From Actinomycetospora succinea (GTDB taxonomy: Bacteria; Actinomycetota; Actinomycetes; Mycobacteriales; Pseudonocardiaceae), in contig NZ_SNYO01000001.1 in the NCBI RefSeq assembly GCF_004363095.1, forward strand, positions 682,001 to 746,000: DNA of 64,000 nucleotides, in the 5' to 3' direction. The notes under the pieces are model-generated. The model was not told where the DNA came from. It made no database searches and saw nothing but the letters and a program-made list of their open reading frames with translations. Positions 8,607 to 17,047 of this stretch are shown piece by piece. How positions within the stretch are numbered: the stretch's first letter is position 1; each line of letters starts with the position of its first letter. The position numbers and the translations under genes are program-made.

Positions 8607-9670
8607 GCGCACCGGTGCTGGCGGGCGCCGTCGACTGCGACGTCCACGTCGCCCCGGCGCACCTCGACGTGCTCACCGGCTACTTCGACGACTACTGGCG
8701 CGGCTACGTCGTCGACGGCGGGATCTCGCTCTCGCCCACCCAGGCCGGCGCGTACCCGCCGGCCGCGCCGACGAGCGCGACCCCGGAGGCGCGCGCCGCG
8801 GGCCTGCTCCCCGCCGCGGGCACCGTCGACGCACTGCGCGACGCGCTGCTCGACCCCGCCGGCCTGGCGACGGCGGTGCTGAGCTGCACGAGCGCGTTCC
8901 CGGTCAACCGCAACCCGTACTACGAGGCGGCCCTGACCCGCGCGGTCAACGACTGGCTGCTCGAGCACTGGCTGGCCGCCGAGCCCCGCCTGCGCGCGAG
9001 CATCGTCGTGCCGACCCTCGACACGCGCGCCGCCGTCGCGGAGATCGAGCGGGTCGGCGCGCACCCCGGCGTCGTCCAGGTCCTGCTCCCGGTCCGCACC
9101 GACGCGCCGTGGGGCAACGTGCGCCACCGTCCCGTGCTCGAGGCCGCGGCGGAGCACGGGCTGGTCGTCGGCCTGCACGCCTGGGGCCGCGTCGGGCACG
9201 CGGGCACCCCGTCCGGGCTGACCCACACCTACCTCGAGGACTACCTGACCAACTCCCAGGTCGCCGCGCAGGCCCAGCTCACGAGCCTCGTCACCGAGGG
9301 CGCGTTCGCCGCGGTACCGGGGCTGCGGGTGACGTTCCTGGAGTGCGGCTTCTCGTGGCTGCCGGCCCTGCTGTGGCGCTTCGACAAGGACTGGAAGGGC
9401 GTCTGGCGCGAGGTCCCGTGGGTCGCGGGGCGGCCCTCGGCGATCGTGCGCGAGCACGTGCGGTTCACGACGGCGCCCGCCGCGCTCCCGCAGGACCCGG
9501 CGCGCGTCCGCGAGGTGCTCGAGCTCCTCGGCGGCACCGGCCCGCTGCTCTGGGCCAGCGACCACCCCCACGACCACGGCCCCGGCGGGCAGTGGCTGCT
9601 CGACGCGCTCACCGACGACGAGCGGACGGCGGTGACCCGCGACAACGCCGTCGCGTGGTACGGGCTGTGA
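8603..9670 (+). CDS. Amidohydrolase-2 family protein, second paralogue
   Basis: This 355-residue protein is a second amidohydrolase-2 family member with the same architecture as its upstream neighbour: strand-1 motif DCDVHVAP, a barrel His in GLHAWGR, and WASDHPHDHG near the C-terminus. Sequence similarity to the upstream protein (for example TFLECGFSWLPALLWRFDKDW versus the matching block there) shows the pair arose by duplication and then diverged. The two may form a hetero-oligomer or act on successive intermediates. GTG 8603 overlaps the previous stop, and its stop overlaps the next GTG at 9667. The substrate is not known. Confidence 0.88.
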   Translation: MSAPVLAGAVDCDVHVAPAHLDVLTGYFDDYWRGYVVDGGISLSPTQAGAYPPAAPTSATPEARAAGLLPAAGTVDALRDALLDPAGLATAVLSCTSAFPVNRNPYYEAALTRAVNDWLLEHWLAAEPRLRASIVVPTLDTRAAVAEIERVGAHPGVVQVLLPVRTDAPWGNVRHRPVLEAAAEHGLVVGLHAWGRVGHAGTPSGLTHTYLEDYLTNSQVAAQAQLTSLVTEGAFAAVPGLRVTFLECGFSWLPALLWRFDKDWKGVWREVPWVAGRPSAIVREHVRFTTAPAALPQDPARVREVLELLGGTGPLLWASDHPHDHGPGGQWLLDALTDDERTAVTRDNAVAWYGL

Positions 9671-10512
9671 CCCTGCCCGGCTTCGCCCCCGACGACGTCG
9701 GGACCGCGCCGGGCGTGCGGATCCGGGTCCAGGTCGCGGGGTCGGGGCCGCCGGTCCTGCTGCTCCACGGCTGGCCGCAGACCTCGGCGATGTGGCACGC
9801 GGTCGCGCCCGGGCTCGCCCGCGAGCACACCGTCGTCGCGGCCGACCTGCGCGGCTACGGGGCGAGCACCGCCCCGCCCGGTGCGCGGTTCGACAAGCGC
9901 GCGATGGCGTCCGACCAGCTCGCGGTGATGGCCGGGCTGGGGTTCGAGCGGTTCGCCGTCGTCGGGCACGACCGCGGCGCGCGCTGCGCCTACCGCCTCG
10001 CCCTGGACCACCCCGACGCCGTCACCGCGCTCGCCGTGCTCGACGTCCTGCCCACCGGCGACGTGTTCGCGGGCGTCGACGCGGCGTTCGCGCTCGCCGC
10101 CTGGCACTGGTTCTTCCTCGCCCAGCCCGGCGGCGTCCCGGAGCGGATGATCCTCGCCGACCCCGACGCGTTCTTCGCGCGCTACGTGCCCGACCCGGTC
10201 CCGCACCGCGAGGCCTGGCGCCGCCCCGAGGTCGTCGCCGCCATGTGCGCGGACTACCGCGCCGGCGCGACCGTCGACGCCGCCGACGACGACGCCGACC
10301 GCGACCGGCGGTGGATCCGGTGCCCGACCCTGGTGCTCTGGGGCAGCGAGGGACCGCTGGGACGGGCGGACGACGTGCTCGGGACCTGGCGGCGCTGGGC
10401 CCCGGCGGCGACCGGCCGGGCGCTCGACTGCGGCCACCACCCGGCCGAGGAACGGCCCGAGGAGACATTGACCGAGCTGCGTCGATTCCTGGGGAAGCCT
10501 CTCGCCCACTGA
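9667..10512 (+). CDS. Alpha/beta hydrolase, fluoroacetate/haloacetate dehalogenase-like
   Basis: This 281-residue alpha/beta hydrolase has the residue set known from fluoroacetate dehalogenase. The nucleophile is Asp102 in VVGHDRGAR, with Arg103 and Arg106 placed like the two carboxylate-binding arginines. Asp126 (VLDVLP) is placed like the catalytic acid, His147-Trp148 (AAWHWFF) and Tyr197 (CADYR) like the halide pocket, and His257 or His258 (CGHHPAEE) like the general base. HGWPQ supplies the oxyanion loop. Epoxide hydrolases share the nucleophile but lack the His-Trp-Tyr pocket. The predicted reaction is hydrolytic C-halogen cleavage of a 2-halo acid. It is the last gene of the Rieske-amidohydrolase operon and starts at GTG 9667 within the previous stop. 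Confidence 0.85.
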   Translation: MTLPGFAPDDVGTAPGVRIRVQVAGSGPPVLLLHGWPQTSAMWHAVAPGLAREHTVVAADLRGYGASTAPPGARFDKRAMASDQLAVMAGLGFERFAVVGHDRGARCAYRLALDHPDAVTALAVLDVLPTGDVFAGVDAAFALAAWHWFFLAQPGGVPERMILADPDAFFARYVPDPVPHREAWRRPEVVAAMCADYRAGATVDAADDDADRDRRWIRCPTLVLWGSEGPLGRADDVLGTWRRWAPAATGRALDCGHHPAEERPEETLTELRRFLGKPLAH

Positions 10513-10557
10513 GAACGACCGTTGACGCCGCCGGTCGCCGCCCCAGCAGAATCACCC

Positions 10558-11550
10558 ATGAGCCGCTCCCGGGCGTCGCTGGCGAACCTCGACCTCAACC
10601 TCGTCGTGTTCCTCCGGGAGCTGCTCCGCGAACGCAACGTGACCCGCGCGGCCGAGCGGATCGGGGTCACGCAGCCCGCCGCCAGCGCGGCCCTGCTGCG
10701 CCTGCGCCGGCACTTCGCCGACGAGCTCCTGGTGCGCAACGGCGCCCAGTTCGTGCTCTCCCCGCTGGCCGAGCAGCTCGCCGGCCAGGTCGAGCCGGTC
10801 TGCGAGTCCCTCGAGGCCCTGTTCGTCACCACCGGGGACTTCCGCGCCGACGACTCCCGCCGCGAGTTCACGCTGCTCATGCCCGACTACGTCGTCACGG
10901 CGCTGGGGGAGACGCTCTCGCGCACGATGTACCGGGCCGCGCCGGGCACCCGGCTGCACGTCAAGCTCGTCAACGAGGCGCTGCCCGCCGACCCGCTCGA
11001 CACGCTGCGGGTGATCGACGGGATCCTCTCCGCCCCCACGCAGGCGCTGCGCACGGCGGGGATCCGCGACCTCGAGCTCTTCCGGGACCGGTGGGTCTGC
11101 GTGCTCGACCGCGACAACCCCGCTGCCGACGGCCTCGGGCTGCGCGAGCTCGAGGCGCTGCCCTGGGTCGTGCCGCACCACCCCGACGGCGGCTATCCGG
11201 CCAGCTACCCGCTGACCCCGCTGCTGGCGCGGCTCTCGCGGCGCCCGCACGTCGCGGTGCGCGTCGACAGCTACCGGGCGACGCCCTACTTCGTGGCCGG
11301 CACCGACCGGGTCGCGGTGATGCAGCGGCGCCTTGCCGTCACGTTCGCCGACCGCAGCGACCTGCGGATCGTGCCGTGCCCCGGCGACCCGCCCGAGATC
11401 GTGGAGTGCCTGTGGTGGCACCAGCGCCTCGACGACGACCCGGCACACCGGTGGCTGCGCGGCGTCGTCCGGCAGGCCGCCCGGCTCGCGCCCGAGATCT
11501 CCCTCCCTGATCACGGCGCGATCACGGCGACAAGCCATACATCCGGATGA
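10558..11550 (+). CDS. LysR-family transcriptional regulator
   Basis: This 330-residue regulator has the N-terminal winged helix-turn-helix of LysR proteins (LDLNLVVFLRELLRERNVTRAAERIGVTQPAASAALLRLR) and a C-terminal periplasmic-binding-protein-like effector domain (LVVRN onward, with the WVCVLDRDNP segment). The LDLNL opening and full length resemble NodD/NahR-like and PcpR-type activators. ATG 10558 is chosen because homology begins at MSRSRASLANLDLN; the frame is open 36 bases further upstream. The gap to the preceding operon is 45 bases on the same strand, and the ABC importer follows, so it probably controls one or both. Confidence 0.92.
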   Translation: MSRSRASLANLDLNLVVFLRELLRERNVTRAAERIGVTQPAASAALLRLRRHFADELLVRNGAQFVLSPLAEQLAGQVEPVCESLEALFVTTGDFRADDSRREFTLLMPDYVVTALGETLSRTMYRAAPGTRLHVKLVNEALPADPLDTLRVIDGILSAPTQALRTAGIRDLELFRDRWVCVLDRDNPAADGLGLRELEALPWVVPHHPDGGYPASYPLTPLLARLSRRPHVAVRVDSYRATPYFVAGTDRVAVMQRRLAVTFADRSDLRIVPCPGDPPEIVECLWWHQRLDDDPAHRWLRGVVRQAARLAPEISLPDHGAITATSHTSG

Positions 11551-11572
11551 TGACGTCAATTCGAACTACTGA

Positions 11573-11603
11573 TTGGCCGTCGACGCGGAATCGTTCGTAG
11601 TGT
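11573..11603 (+). promoter_or_regulatory. Candidate promoter of the ABC importer genes
   Basis: TTGGCC (11573-11578) and TAGTGT (11598-11603) are separated by 19 bases, 47 bases above the importer start codon. An A/T-rich patch surrounds it in an otherwise GC-rich region. The -35 match is fair, and the spacing is at the upper limit. Confidence 0.4.
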
Positions 11604-11650
11604 GATTTTCCGCGCAGCCCGGAGTCCGTGAATGGAATGAGGAGGCTCGG

Positions 11651-12712
11651 GTGACGACGTCGTTCCCGATCAGTGCGGCGCCGGGGTTCTCCCGCCGTCG
11701 ATTCCTGCAGCGCGCCGGGCTCGCCGCCACCGTCGGCGCCGCCGCGGTCGTCGTGCCCGCCTGCTCGTCGGGGGCGGGCGGGGGCGGCGACCGCGTGACC
11801 TTCCTCAACGTCCTCCCGCTCGAGACGCTCTCCTTCACCCCGGAGCTCGTCGCCTCCGCGGGCGGGCACTTCGCGCGGGAGGGCCTCGACGTCCAGTTCC
11901 AGACCACCCGCGGCTCCGCGCAGGCGATCCAGACGCTCATCGCCGGCAGCGCGCTGGTGTCGCGCATCGGCGACATCGAGACCATGATCGCCGTCGGCGA
12001 GCGCAACGCGCCGCTGGTCAACGTCAGCACGATGCTGCAGCAGGTCACGGTGCGGATGGTGTCGGCGGCGAGCGCGCCCATCCGCACCCCGGCCGACTTC
12101 GCGGGCAAGACCATCGGGCTGCCGTCGCAGGGCGGCACGAGCGAGACCACGCTCGACCTCGTGCTCGCCCGTGGCGGCGTCGACCCCGCGTCGGTACAGC
12201 GCCAGGTCGTCGGCCTCGCACCCGGCGTGTTCGACCTCGTCGTGCAGGGCCGCATCGCCGCCTACGTCGCCTCGCTCGACACCTCCGAGCAGCTGCGGAT
12301 CCAGCGCCCCGAGGCCGTGATCTTCAACCCCGCCGACGTCATCGCCAGCGGCGCCCAGCTCTACGCCACCTCGCGCCCCCAGCTCGAGGACCCCCGCAGC
12401 CGCGACCTCATGACGCGCTACCTGCGCGGCATCCGCTCGGCGGTGAACGCGGTGCTCGCCGACCCGAGCGGCGACCAGACGCTCGCGACGATCCGCAGCC
12501 GGTTCGACTTCCCGATCCTGCAGGACACCGCGCTGGCGAAGACGAGCCTCGCGGCCTACAGCGCGAACTGGAACGCCGCCGGGCCGCAGAACCTCATGCG
12601 CACCGACCCGGCGCGCTGGCAGGCGACCTACGCCGAGCTGAGCTCCGCCGGGGTCATGCCCGGCGGACTGCAGCCCGACCCCTGGTTCACCAACGAGCTG
12701 CTCGGGAGCTGA
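11651..12712 (+). CDS. ABC importer substrate-binding lipoprotein (NMT1/TauA/SsuA type)
   Basis: This 353-residue binding protein belongs to the taurine/sulfonate/nitrate/thiamin-precursor class of ABC importers. The N-terminus has a twin-arginine signal (SRRRFLQRAG, residues 14-23) followed by a lipobox ending at Cys38 (VVPACSS), so it is a Tat-exported lipoprotein on the outer face of the membrane. The mature part shows the family pattern FTPELVASAGGHFAREGLDV, DFAGKTIGLPSQGG and the late Trp/Asn-rich helix. GAGGAGG precedes the GTG start by about five bases. The ligand is probably a small organic acid, sulfonate or aromatic compound. ATP-binding and permease genes follow in order. Confidence 0.92.
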   Translation: MTTSFPISAAPGFSRRRFLQRAGLAATVGAAAVVVPACSSGAGGGGDRVTFLNVLPLETLSFTPELVASAGGHFAREGLDVQFQTTRGSAQAIQTLIAGSALVSRIGDIETMIAVGERNAPLVNVSTMLQQVTVRMVSAASAPIRTPADFAGKTIGLPSQGGTSETTLDLVLARGGVDPASVQRQVVGLAPGVFDLVVQGRIAAYVASLDTSEQLRIQRPEAVIFNPADVIASGAQLYATSRPQLEDPRSRDLMTRYLRGIRSAVNAVLADPSGDQTLATIRSRFDFPILQDTALAKTSLAAYSANWNAAGPQNLMRTDPARWQATYAELSSAGVMPGGLQPDPWFTNELLGS

Positions 12713-12717
12713 GCCGC

Positions 12718-13584
12718 ATGACCGAACACCTCCTCAGGGCGGCACGCAGCGAAGCGGAGCTGCCGCAGGGGTACGACGAGCCGGCCACGCCCGCGGACAC
12801 GCTGACGCCCGAGCTCGAGCTCGCGGGCGTCGACAAGGTCTACAGCTCGCGGCGCGGCACCACCGAGGCGCTGCGCGGCATCGACCTGCGCGTGGCCGCC
12901 GGCGAGTTCGTCGCGCTGGTCGGGCGCTCCGGCTGCGGGAAGACGACGCTGCTGCGGATCCTCGCGGGCCTGCTCCCGCCGACCGGCGGCGAGGTGCGCG
13001 CGGGCGGGCGCCCGGTGTGGCGCGGCGGGCGGCGCGACGAGGAGACCGTGAGCCGCTTCGGGCTCGTCTTCCAGGAGCCGAACCTCTTCCCCTGGTTCAC
13101 GATCGAGGACAACGTCGCGCTCCCGCTGAAGCTGCGCGGGGTCGACCGGGCGACCCGGCGGGCCCGGGCCCACGAGCTGTGCGACCTCGTCGGGCTCGGC
13201 GGCTTCGAGAAGTCGCTGCCGCGCGAGCTGTCCGGGGGCATGCGCCAGCGCGCCGCGATCGCCCGGGCGCTGAGCTGCGACCCGAGCGTGCTGCTCATGG
13301 ACGAGCCGTTCGGCGCGCTCGACGCCCTCACCCGCGACCGCATGAACCTCGAGCTGCAGAGCATCGCGTCGACCACCGGCGCCACCGTCGTGTTCGTGAC
13401 GCACTCGATCCCCGAGGCGGTCTTCCTCGCCGACCGGGTCGTGCTGCTCTCGCCGCGCCCCGGGCGCATCCACTCGGTCGTCGACGTGGACCTCGCCCGC
13501 CCCCGCGAGCTGGAGATCGACGTCGAGCCGGCGTTCCGCGAGACGGTGCGGGCGCTGCGCACAGCGCTGGACGAGGAGGCCTGA
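12718..13584 (+). CDS. ABC importer ATP-binding subunit
   Basis: This 288-residue ATPase energises the importer encoded with its neighbours. Walker A is GRSGCGKTT at residues 69-77, the Q-loop is LVFQEPNLFPW, the ABC signature LSGGMRQRAAIARAL, Walker B LLMDEPFGALD, and the switch His lies in VFVTHSIPEAVFLADR. It is of the SsuB/TauB/NrtD type. About 30 extra N-terminal residues precede the domain. It starts five bases after the stop of the binding-protein gene and ends three bases before the permease start, so it is part of one operon. Confidence 0.95.
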   Translation: MTEHLLRAARSEAELPQGYDEPATPADTLTPELELAGVDKVYSSRRGTTEALRGIDLRVAAGEFVALVGRSGCGKTTLLRILAGLLPPTGGEVRAGGRPVWRGGRRDEETVSRFGLVFQEPNLFPWFTIEDNVALPLKLRGVDRATRRARAHELCDLVGLGGFEKSLPRELSGGMRQRAAIARALSCDPSVLLMDEPFGALDALTRDRMNLELQSIASTTGATVVFVTHSIPEAVFLADRVVLLSPRPGRIHSVVDVDLARPRELEIDVEPAFRETVRALRTALDEEA

Positions 13585-13587
13585 CCG

Positions 13588-14379
13588 GTGGAACAGCGTG
13601 GGGTCGCGAAGTGGCTGCCGTGGGTGTCGGCGCCGGTCATGCTCGTGCTGCTGGTGATCGTGTGGTCGCTGGTGGTCTCGGTGTTCGGCATCTCGGAGTT
13701 CGTGCTCCCGCCGCCGTCGGCGGTGGCGGCGTCGCTCGGGGAGCTGCTGGTCGACCCGGCGACGTGGGGTCACGTGCAGGTGACCGTCACCGAGGTGCTC
13801 TCCGGCTTCGCCATCGCGCTGGTGCTCGGGGTGCTCGGCGGGGTCGTGCTGGGCCGGATCGCCTGGCTCGAGGTGGCGATGCGCCCGGCGCTGGTCGCGT
13901 TCCAGGTGGTGCCCAAGGTCGCGCTCATCCCGATCTTCGTCATCTGGTTCGGGTTCGGCCTCACCTCGAAGGTGATCATGGCGGCGATCCTGGCGTTCTT
14001 CCCGATCCTGCTCAACGTCCTGCTCGGCGTGCGCTCGGTCGACCGCGGGCACCGCGACGTCATGCGCGGTCTCGGGGCGACGCGGTGGTCGACGTTCCGC
14101 AACCTGGAGCTGCCGAGCACGCTGCCCTACGTCTTCGCGGGCATGGAGGTCGCGATCGTCTTCTCGGTGATCGGCGCGATCGTGGGCGAGTACCTCGGTG
14201 GCAACGAGGGCCTCGGCTTCCTCGTGGTGTCGAGCCTGAACGCCCTCGACGCCCCGGCGCTGTTCGCCGTCATCGTCCTGCTCGCCGCCGTCGGGTCCGT
14301 GCTCTTCTTCGCGGTCAACCTGGCCAAGCGCCTCGTCATCCCGTGGCACGAGTCGGTGAGCGAGAAGGAGTTCGCCTGA
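13588..14379 (+). CDS. ABC importer permease subunit
   Basis: This 263-residue inner-membrane permease has about six helices and belongs to the SsuC/TauC/NrtB class. The EAA-type coupling loop is visible around DVMRGLGATRWSTFRNLELPSTLPY, which contacts the ATPase. An early periplasmic loop has the class motif FVLPPPSAV. The GTG start lies three bases after the ATPase gene. It ends one base before the stop of the convergent methyltransferase gene. The operon is binding protein, ATPase, permease. Confidence 0.93.
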   Translation: MEQRGVAKWLPWVSAPVMLVLLVIVWSLVVSVFGISEFVLPPPSAVAASLGELLVDPATWGHVQVTVTEVLSGFAIALVLGVLGGVVLGRIAWLEVAMRPALVAFQVVPKVALIPIFVIWFGFGLTSKVIMAAILAFFPILLNVLLGVRSVDRGHRDVMRGLGATRWSTFRNLELPSTLPYVFAGMEVAIVFSVIGAIVGEYLGGNEGLGFLVVSSLNALDAPALFAVIVLLAAVGSVLFFAVNLAKRLVIPWHESVSEKEFA

Positions 14380-14380
14380 C

Positions 14381-15175
14381 TCAGGCGGGCGTGCGGGCCA
14401 GGTAGCCGACGAGGTCGATCTCGGCGCGCAGCGGGAGCCCGTCGCGGACGACCCGCTCGGCCGTGCGGACCGCGGCGTCGTGGAACGCCTCCTCGCCGAC
14501 GGCGCGGATGGCCTCGTACGCCGGACCGGTGAAGGCGAGCGCGCGGGCGTAGGCCTGCGGGTCGGCGAACTCCCAGGCGAACCGCGGCGACACGCGCCGG
14601 ACGTCGGTGAAGCCGTGCGACGCGAGCAGTTCCTCGCCCGCGCCCGGCCGCCCGAGCCGCACCATCGCCGCCTGGTTGGCGACGGCCGGCTCCTCGGCCA
14701 GGCGGAACGGGGCGAGCGCCCACGCGCCGGGTGACACCTTGATGTGGCCCCACACGGTGATGCCGACGCGGCCGCCGGGCGCGAGCACGCGGTGGACCTC
14801 GGCGAGGGCGTGGGGCGTGGTGCCCCAGACGCCGCGGAAGCTGGTGACGACGTCGAAGCTGCCGTCGGTCCACGGCAGGGCGTGCATGTCGCCGACCCGC
14901 ACGTCGGCGTCCGGGTTGCGGTCGCGAGCGACGGCGACGAGCCGCGCGGAGGCGTCGATGCCGGCGCACGTCGCGCCGCGCAGCGCGGCGAGCTCGAGCG
15001 CGAGGCCGGAGCCACAGGCGACGTCGAGGACCCGGTCGCCGTCGTCGACGCCCAGCCGGTGGTGGATCGCGACGTACTCGCGGCAGTTCGACGGTTCGGA
15101 GAGGGTCGCGAAGTCGACGGCCCGGCGGCCCCAGCCCTCGTCGACGACGGTCCAGTCGTGGGTGGTCACGGCCAT
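14381..15175 (-). CDS. SAM-dependent class I methyltransferase
   Basis: This 264-residue protein has a class I methyltransferase fold (type 11/UbiE-like): SAM motif I is VLDVACGSGLALELA (about residues 48-62), motif II has the acidic residue in CAGIDAS, and VRVGDMHALPWTDGSFDVVTS is the adenine-binding and motif IV part. The VLAPGGRVGITVWG block is typical of small-molecule methyltransferases. No substrate is evident; neighbours on either side are unrelated. ATG 15175 is chosen, and the GTG three codons in is also possible. It lies 18 bases beyond the end of the signal peptidase gene on the same strand. Confidence 0.88.
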   Translation of the reverse strand: MAVTTHDWTVVDEGWGRRAVDFATLSEPSNCREYVAIHHRLGVDDGDRVLDVACGSGLALELAALRGATCAGIDASARLVAVARDRNPDADVRVGDMHALPWTDGSFDVVTSFRGVWGTTPHALAEVHRVLAPGGRVGITVWGHIKVSPGAWALAPFRLAEEPAVANQAAMVRLGRPGAGEELLASHGFTDVRRVSPRFAWEFADPQAYARALAFTGPAYEAIRAVGEEAFHDAAVRTAERVVRDGLPLRAEIDLVGYLARTPA

Positions 15176-15193
15176 GACCTGCAGTGTCGCGCC

Positions 15194-17026
15194 CTACGTC
15201 CCGGAGCGGTAGAGCTGCGTCACCTGGGCGGGGGTGAGCGCCGTGGTCATCACGGCGGCGTCGTACATGCTGCCCGCCCACGCGTAGGTGGTCGGCGCGT
15301 TGGGCCAGCCGTTGAGGTTGTCCCAGCCCACGCGCCACCAGCCGGTGCGCGTCGTCCCGCCCTCGGCCGTGGTGGTCGTCGGGTCGGCGGCGACCTGGGC
15401 GCCGTCGACGTAGAGCACCATCCCCGCCGGGGAGAGCGTCGCGACGGCGAGGTGCCAGGCGTCGTCGTTGTAGGCGTTCGGGCTGGTGATCGTCTTCGTG
15501 GCGTTGGGGTAGACGCCGAACGTCAGCTGCCCGGAGTTGGTCATGTAGAGGTGGCGGTCGTAGCCGCCGGAGGTCAGGCCGGTCCGCGAGCTGCCCCAGC
15601 CGATCATCCGGCCGCCCAGGACGGTGTTCGTGCGGAACCACCCGACGATCGAGAAGACGTTGGTGCTCGCGATCGCGGTGGTGCTCGTGGTGGCGACGTA
15701 GGGCGTGAGGACCGCCGACCCGTTGATCGTCACCGCGCGTGCCGGGGTGTCGCGCGGGCACGGCCTGGTGGCGGCGGCCGTGAAGCCGAGCAGGCCGTTG
15801 TAGGTGCCGGTGGTCCCCCCGGTGAGCGAGCGGGCGGTCGCCAGGTTGGCGACGTTCGCGTCGTCGAGGGGCCAGGCGATGTAGTTGCTGCCGAAGCCGG
15901 CGGTGGCGCCCAGGCAGGTGAAGTACGGGGCGGCGCCCGCGGTGTTCGTCGTGTTGGTCAGCGTCCCGGTGAACGCCGCGAGCGTGGGGTTCGGCGCGAT
16001 CGTCAGCGCGAGGGCCAGCGCCATGCCGAGGAACGTCGACGTTGCGCCCGGTCCGCGGCGGGGCCCGGGGTCGGGGGCGGACGGCGCGGGCGGCGCGGGC
16101 GGCGGGCCGGGCGCGGTCGGGCCCGCGTCGTCCACGAGCGGGTGCCGGTGGGCGGCGATCAGCCCGTACACCATCGGCAGCAGCCAGAACGCGGTCATCA
16201 CGATCCACAGCCACCAGGGCATGTGCACGCCGCTGGTCAGGACGTTGCCGCCCGCCTGCTCGGGCCGCGGGGTGACGAGCACGCCCTTCTCGCCGCTGAC
16301 CAGGTCGAGCACGCCGCCGGTGTCGGCGCTGACGCGGGTCGGGAGCATGCCCGTCGAGACCAGGTTGATGGTCGCCTCGCCGGCGTCGGCCGACGACCCG
16401 AGCGTCACCGTGCCGACGAACGGGCGCAGCCACACGCTGACCGCGGCGAGGAGGAGCGACAGGCCGAGCACCCGCGTCGGCACCGCCCACAGCCACGGCA
16501 GCCAGCGCCGCGTGGCCCAGAAGAGCAGCACGATCCCGACGATGAGGGCCGGCAGGGCCCACATCAGCCAGCCGAGCCCGGGCAGGACGAGGACGACGCG
16601 GCCGGTGAGGTCCGGCGCGTGCAGCGTCCACGGGTCGACGGCGCCGTTGATGTCGCCGCGGGTCTTCATGCCGATGCCGCCCGGGCCGGTCTCGAGGGCG
16701 ACGACGCGGTGGGTCACCGACCGGCCGAGCTCCGCGGGCGGCCGGAAGGTGACGATCTCGCCGACCCCGATCACGGTGTCGGGCCGCGTGAGCACCACCG
16801 AGCCCACGGGCGCGGCGGTGCCCATCGAGGGCGTGGTGATGATCTGCCAGCGCCCCCCGGAGAGGTGCCAGACCAGGGCGCCGGCGAACAGCACCACGAC
16901 CACGGTCGCAGCGAGCACGCCGGGCACGATCGACGTCCGTCGACCGGTGTCCGGGGGGAGCGGCAGCGGGAGGGGAGCCGTCACCGCGTCGGGGTCGACG
17001 TCGGTGTCGGGGAGGGACGTACCCAC
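15194..17026 (-). CDS. SipW-type signal peptidase I fused to a LamG domain
   Basis: This 610-residue membrane protein has two parts. Residues 30-290 are a SipW/ER-type signal peptidase: a first helix (33-55), nucleophile Ser67 in TTPSMG, PVGSVVL, base His106 in SVTHRVV, the KTRGDIN block (121-127) and three further helices. His replaces the Lys of ordinary bacterial enzymes. After a Pro-rich linker (300-325), residues 327-350 form another hydrophobic stretch ending TLAAFTGTLTNTTNTAG, which resembles the SipW-dependent signal of the neighbouring substrate. Residues 370-610 are a LamG/concanavalin-like beta sandwich (FSIVGWFRT, WHLAVATL, LYVDG). It may therefore release its own C-terminal domain. 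It lies 21 bases after the TasA-like gene. GTG 17026 is the start; no good ribosome site is seen. Confidence 0.85.
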   Translation of the reverse strand: MGTSLPDTDVDPDAVTAPLPLPLPPDTGRRTSIVPGVLAATVVVVLFAGALVWHLSGGRWQIITTPSMGTAAPVGSVVLTRPDTVIGVGEIVTFRPPAELGRSVTHRVVALETGPGGIGMKTRGDINGAVDPWTLHAPDLTGRVVLVLPGLGWLMWALPALIVGIVLLFWATRRWLPWLWAVPTRVLGLSLLLAAVSVWLRPFVGTVTLGSSADAGEATINLVSTGMLPTRVSADTGGVLDLVSGEKGVLVTPRPEQAGGNVLTSGVHMPWWLWIVMTAFWLLPMVYGLIAAHRHPLVDDAGPTAPGPPPAPPAPSAPDPGPRRGPGATSTFLGMALALALTIAPNPTLAAFTGTLTNTTNTAGAAPYFTCLGATAGFGSNYIAWPLDDANVANLATARSLTGGTTGTYNGLLGFTAAATRPCPRDTPARAVTINGSAVLTPYVATTSTTAIASTNVFSIVGWFRTNTVLGGRMIGWGSSRTGLTSGGYDRHLYMTNSGQLTFGVYPNATKTITSPNAYNDDAWHLAVATLSPAGMVLYVDGAQVAADPTTTTAEGGTTRTGWWRVGWDNLNGWPNAPTTYAWAGSMYDAAVMTTALTPAQVTQLYRSGT

Positions 17027-17047
17027 TGGCGTTTCCGGGTCCGCTCG

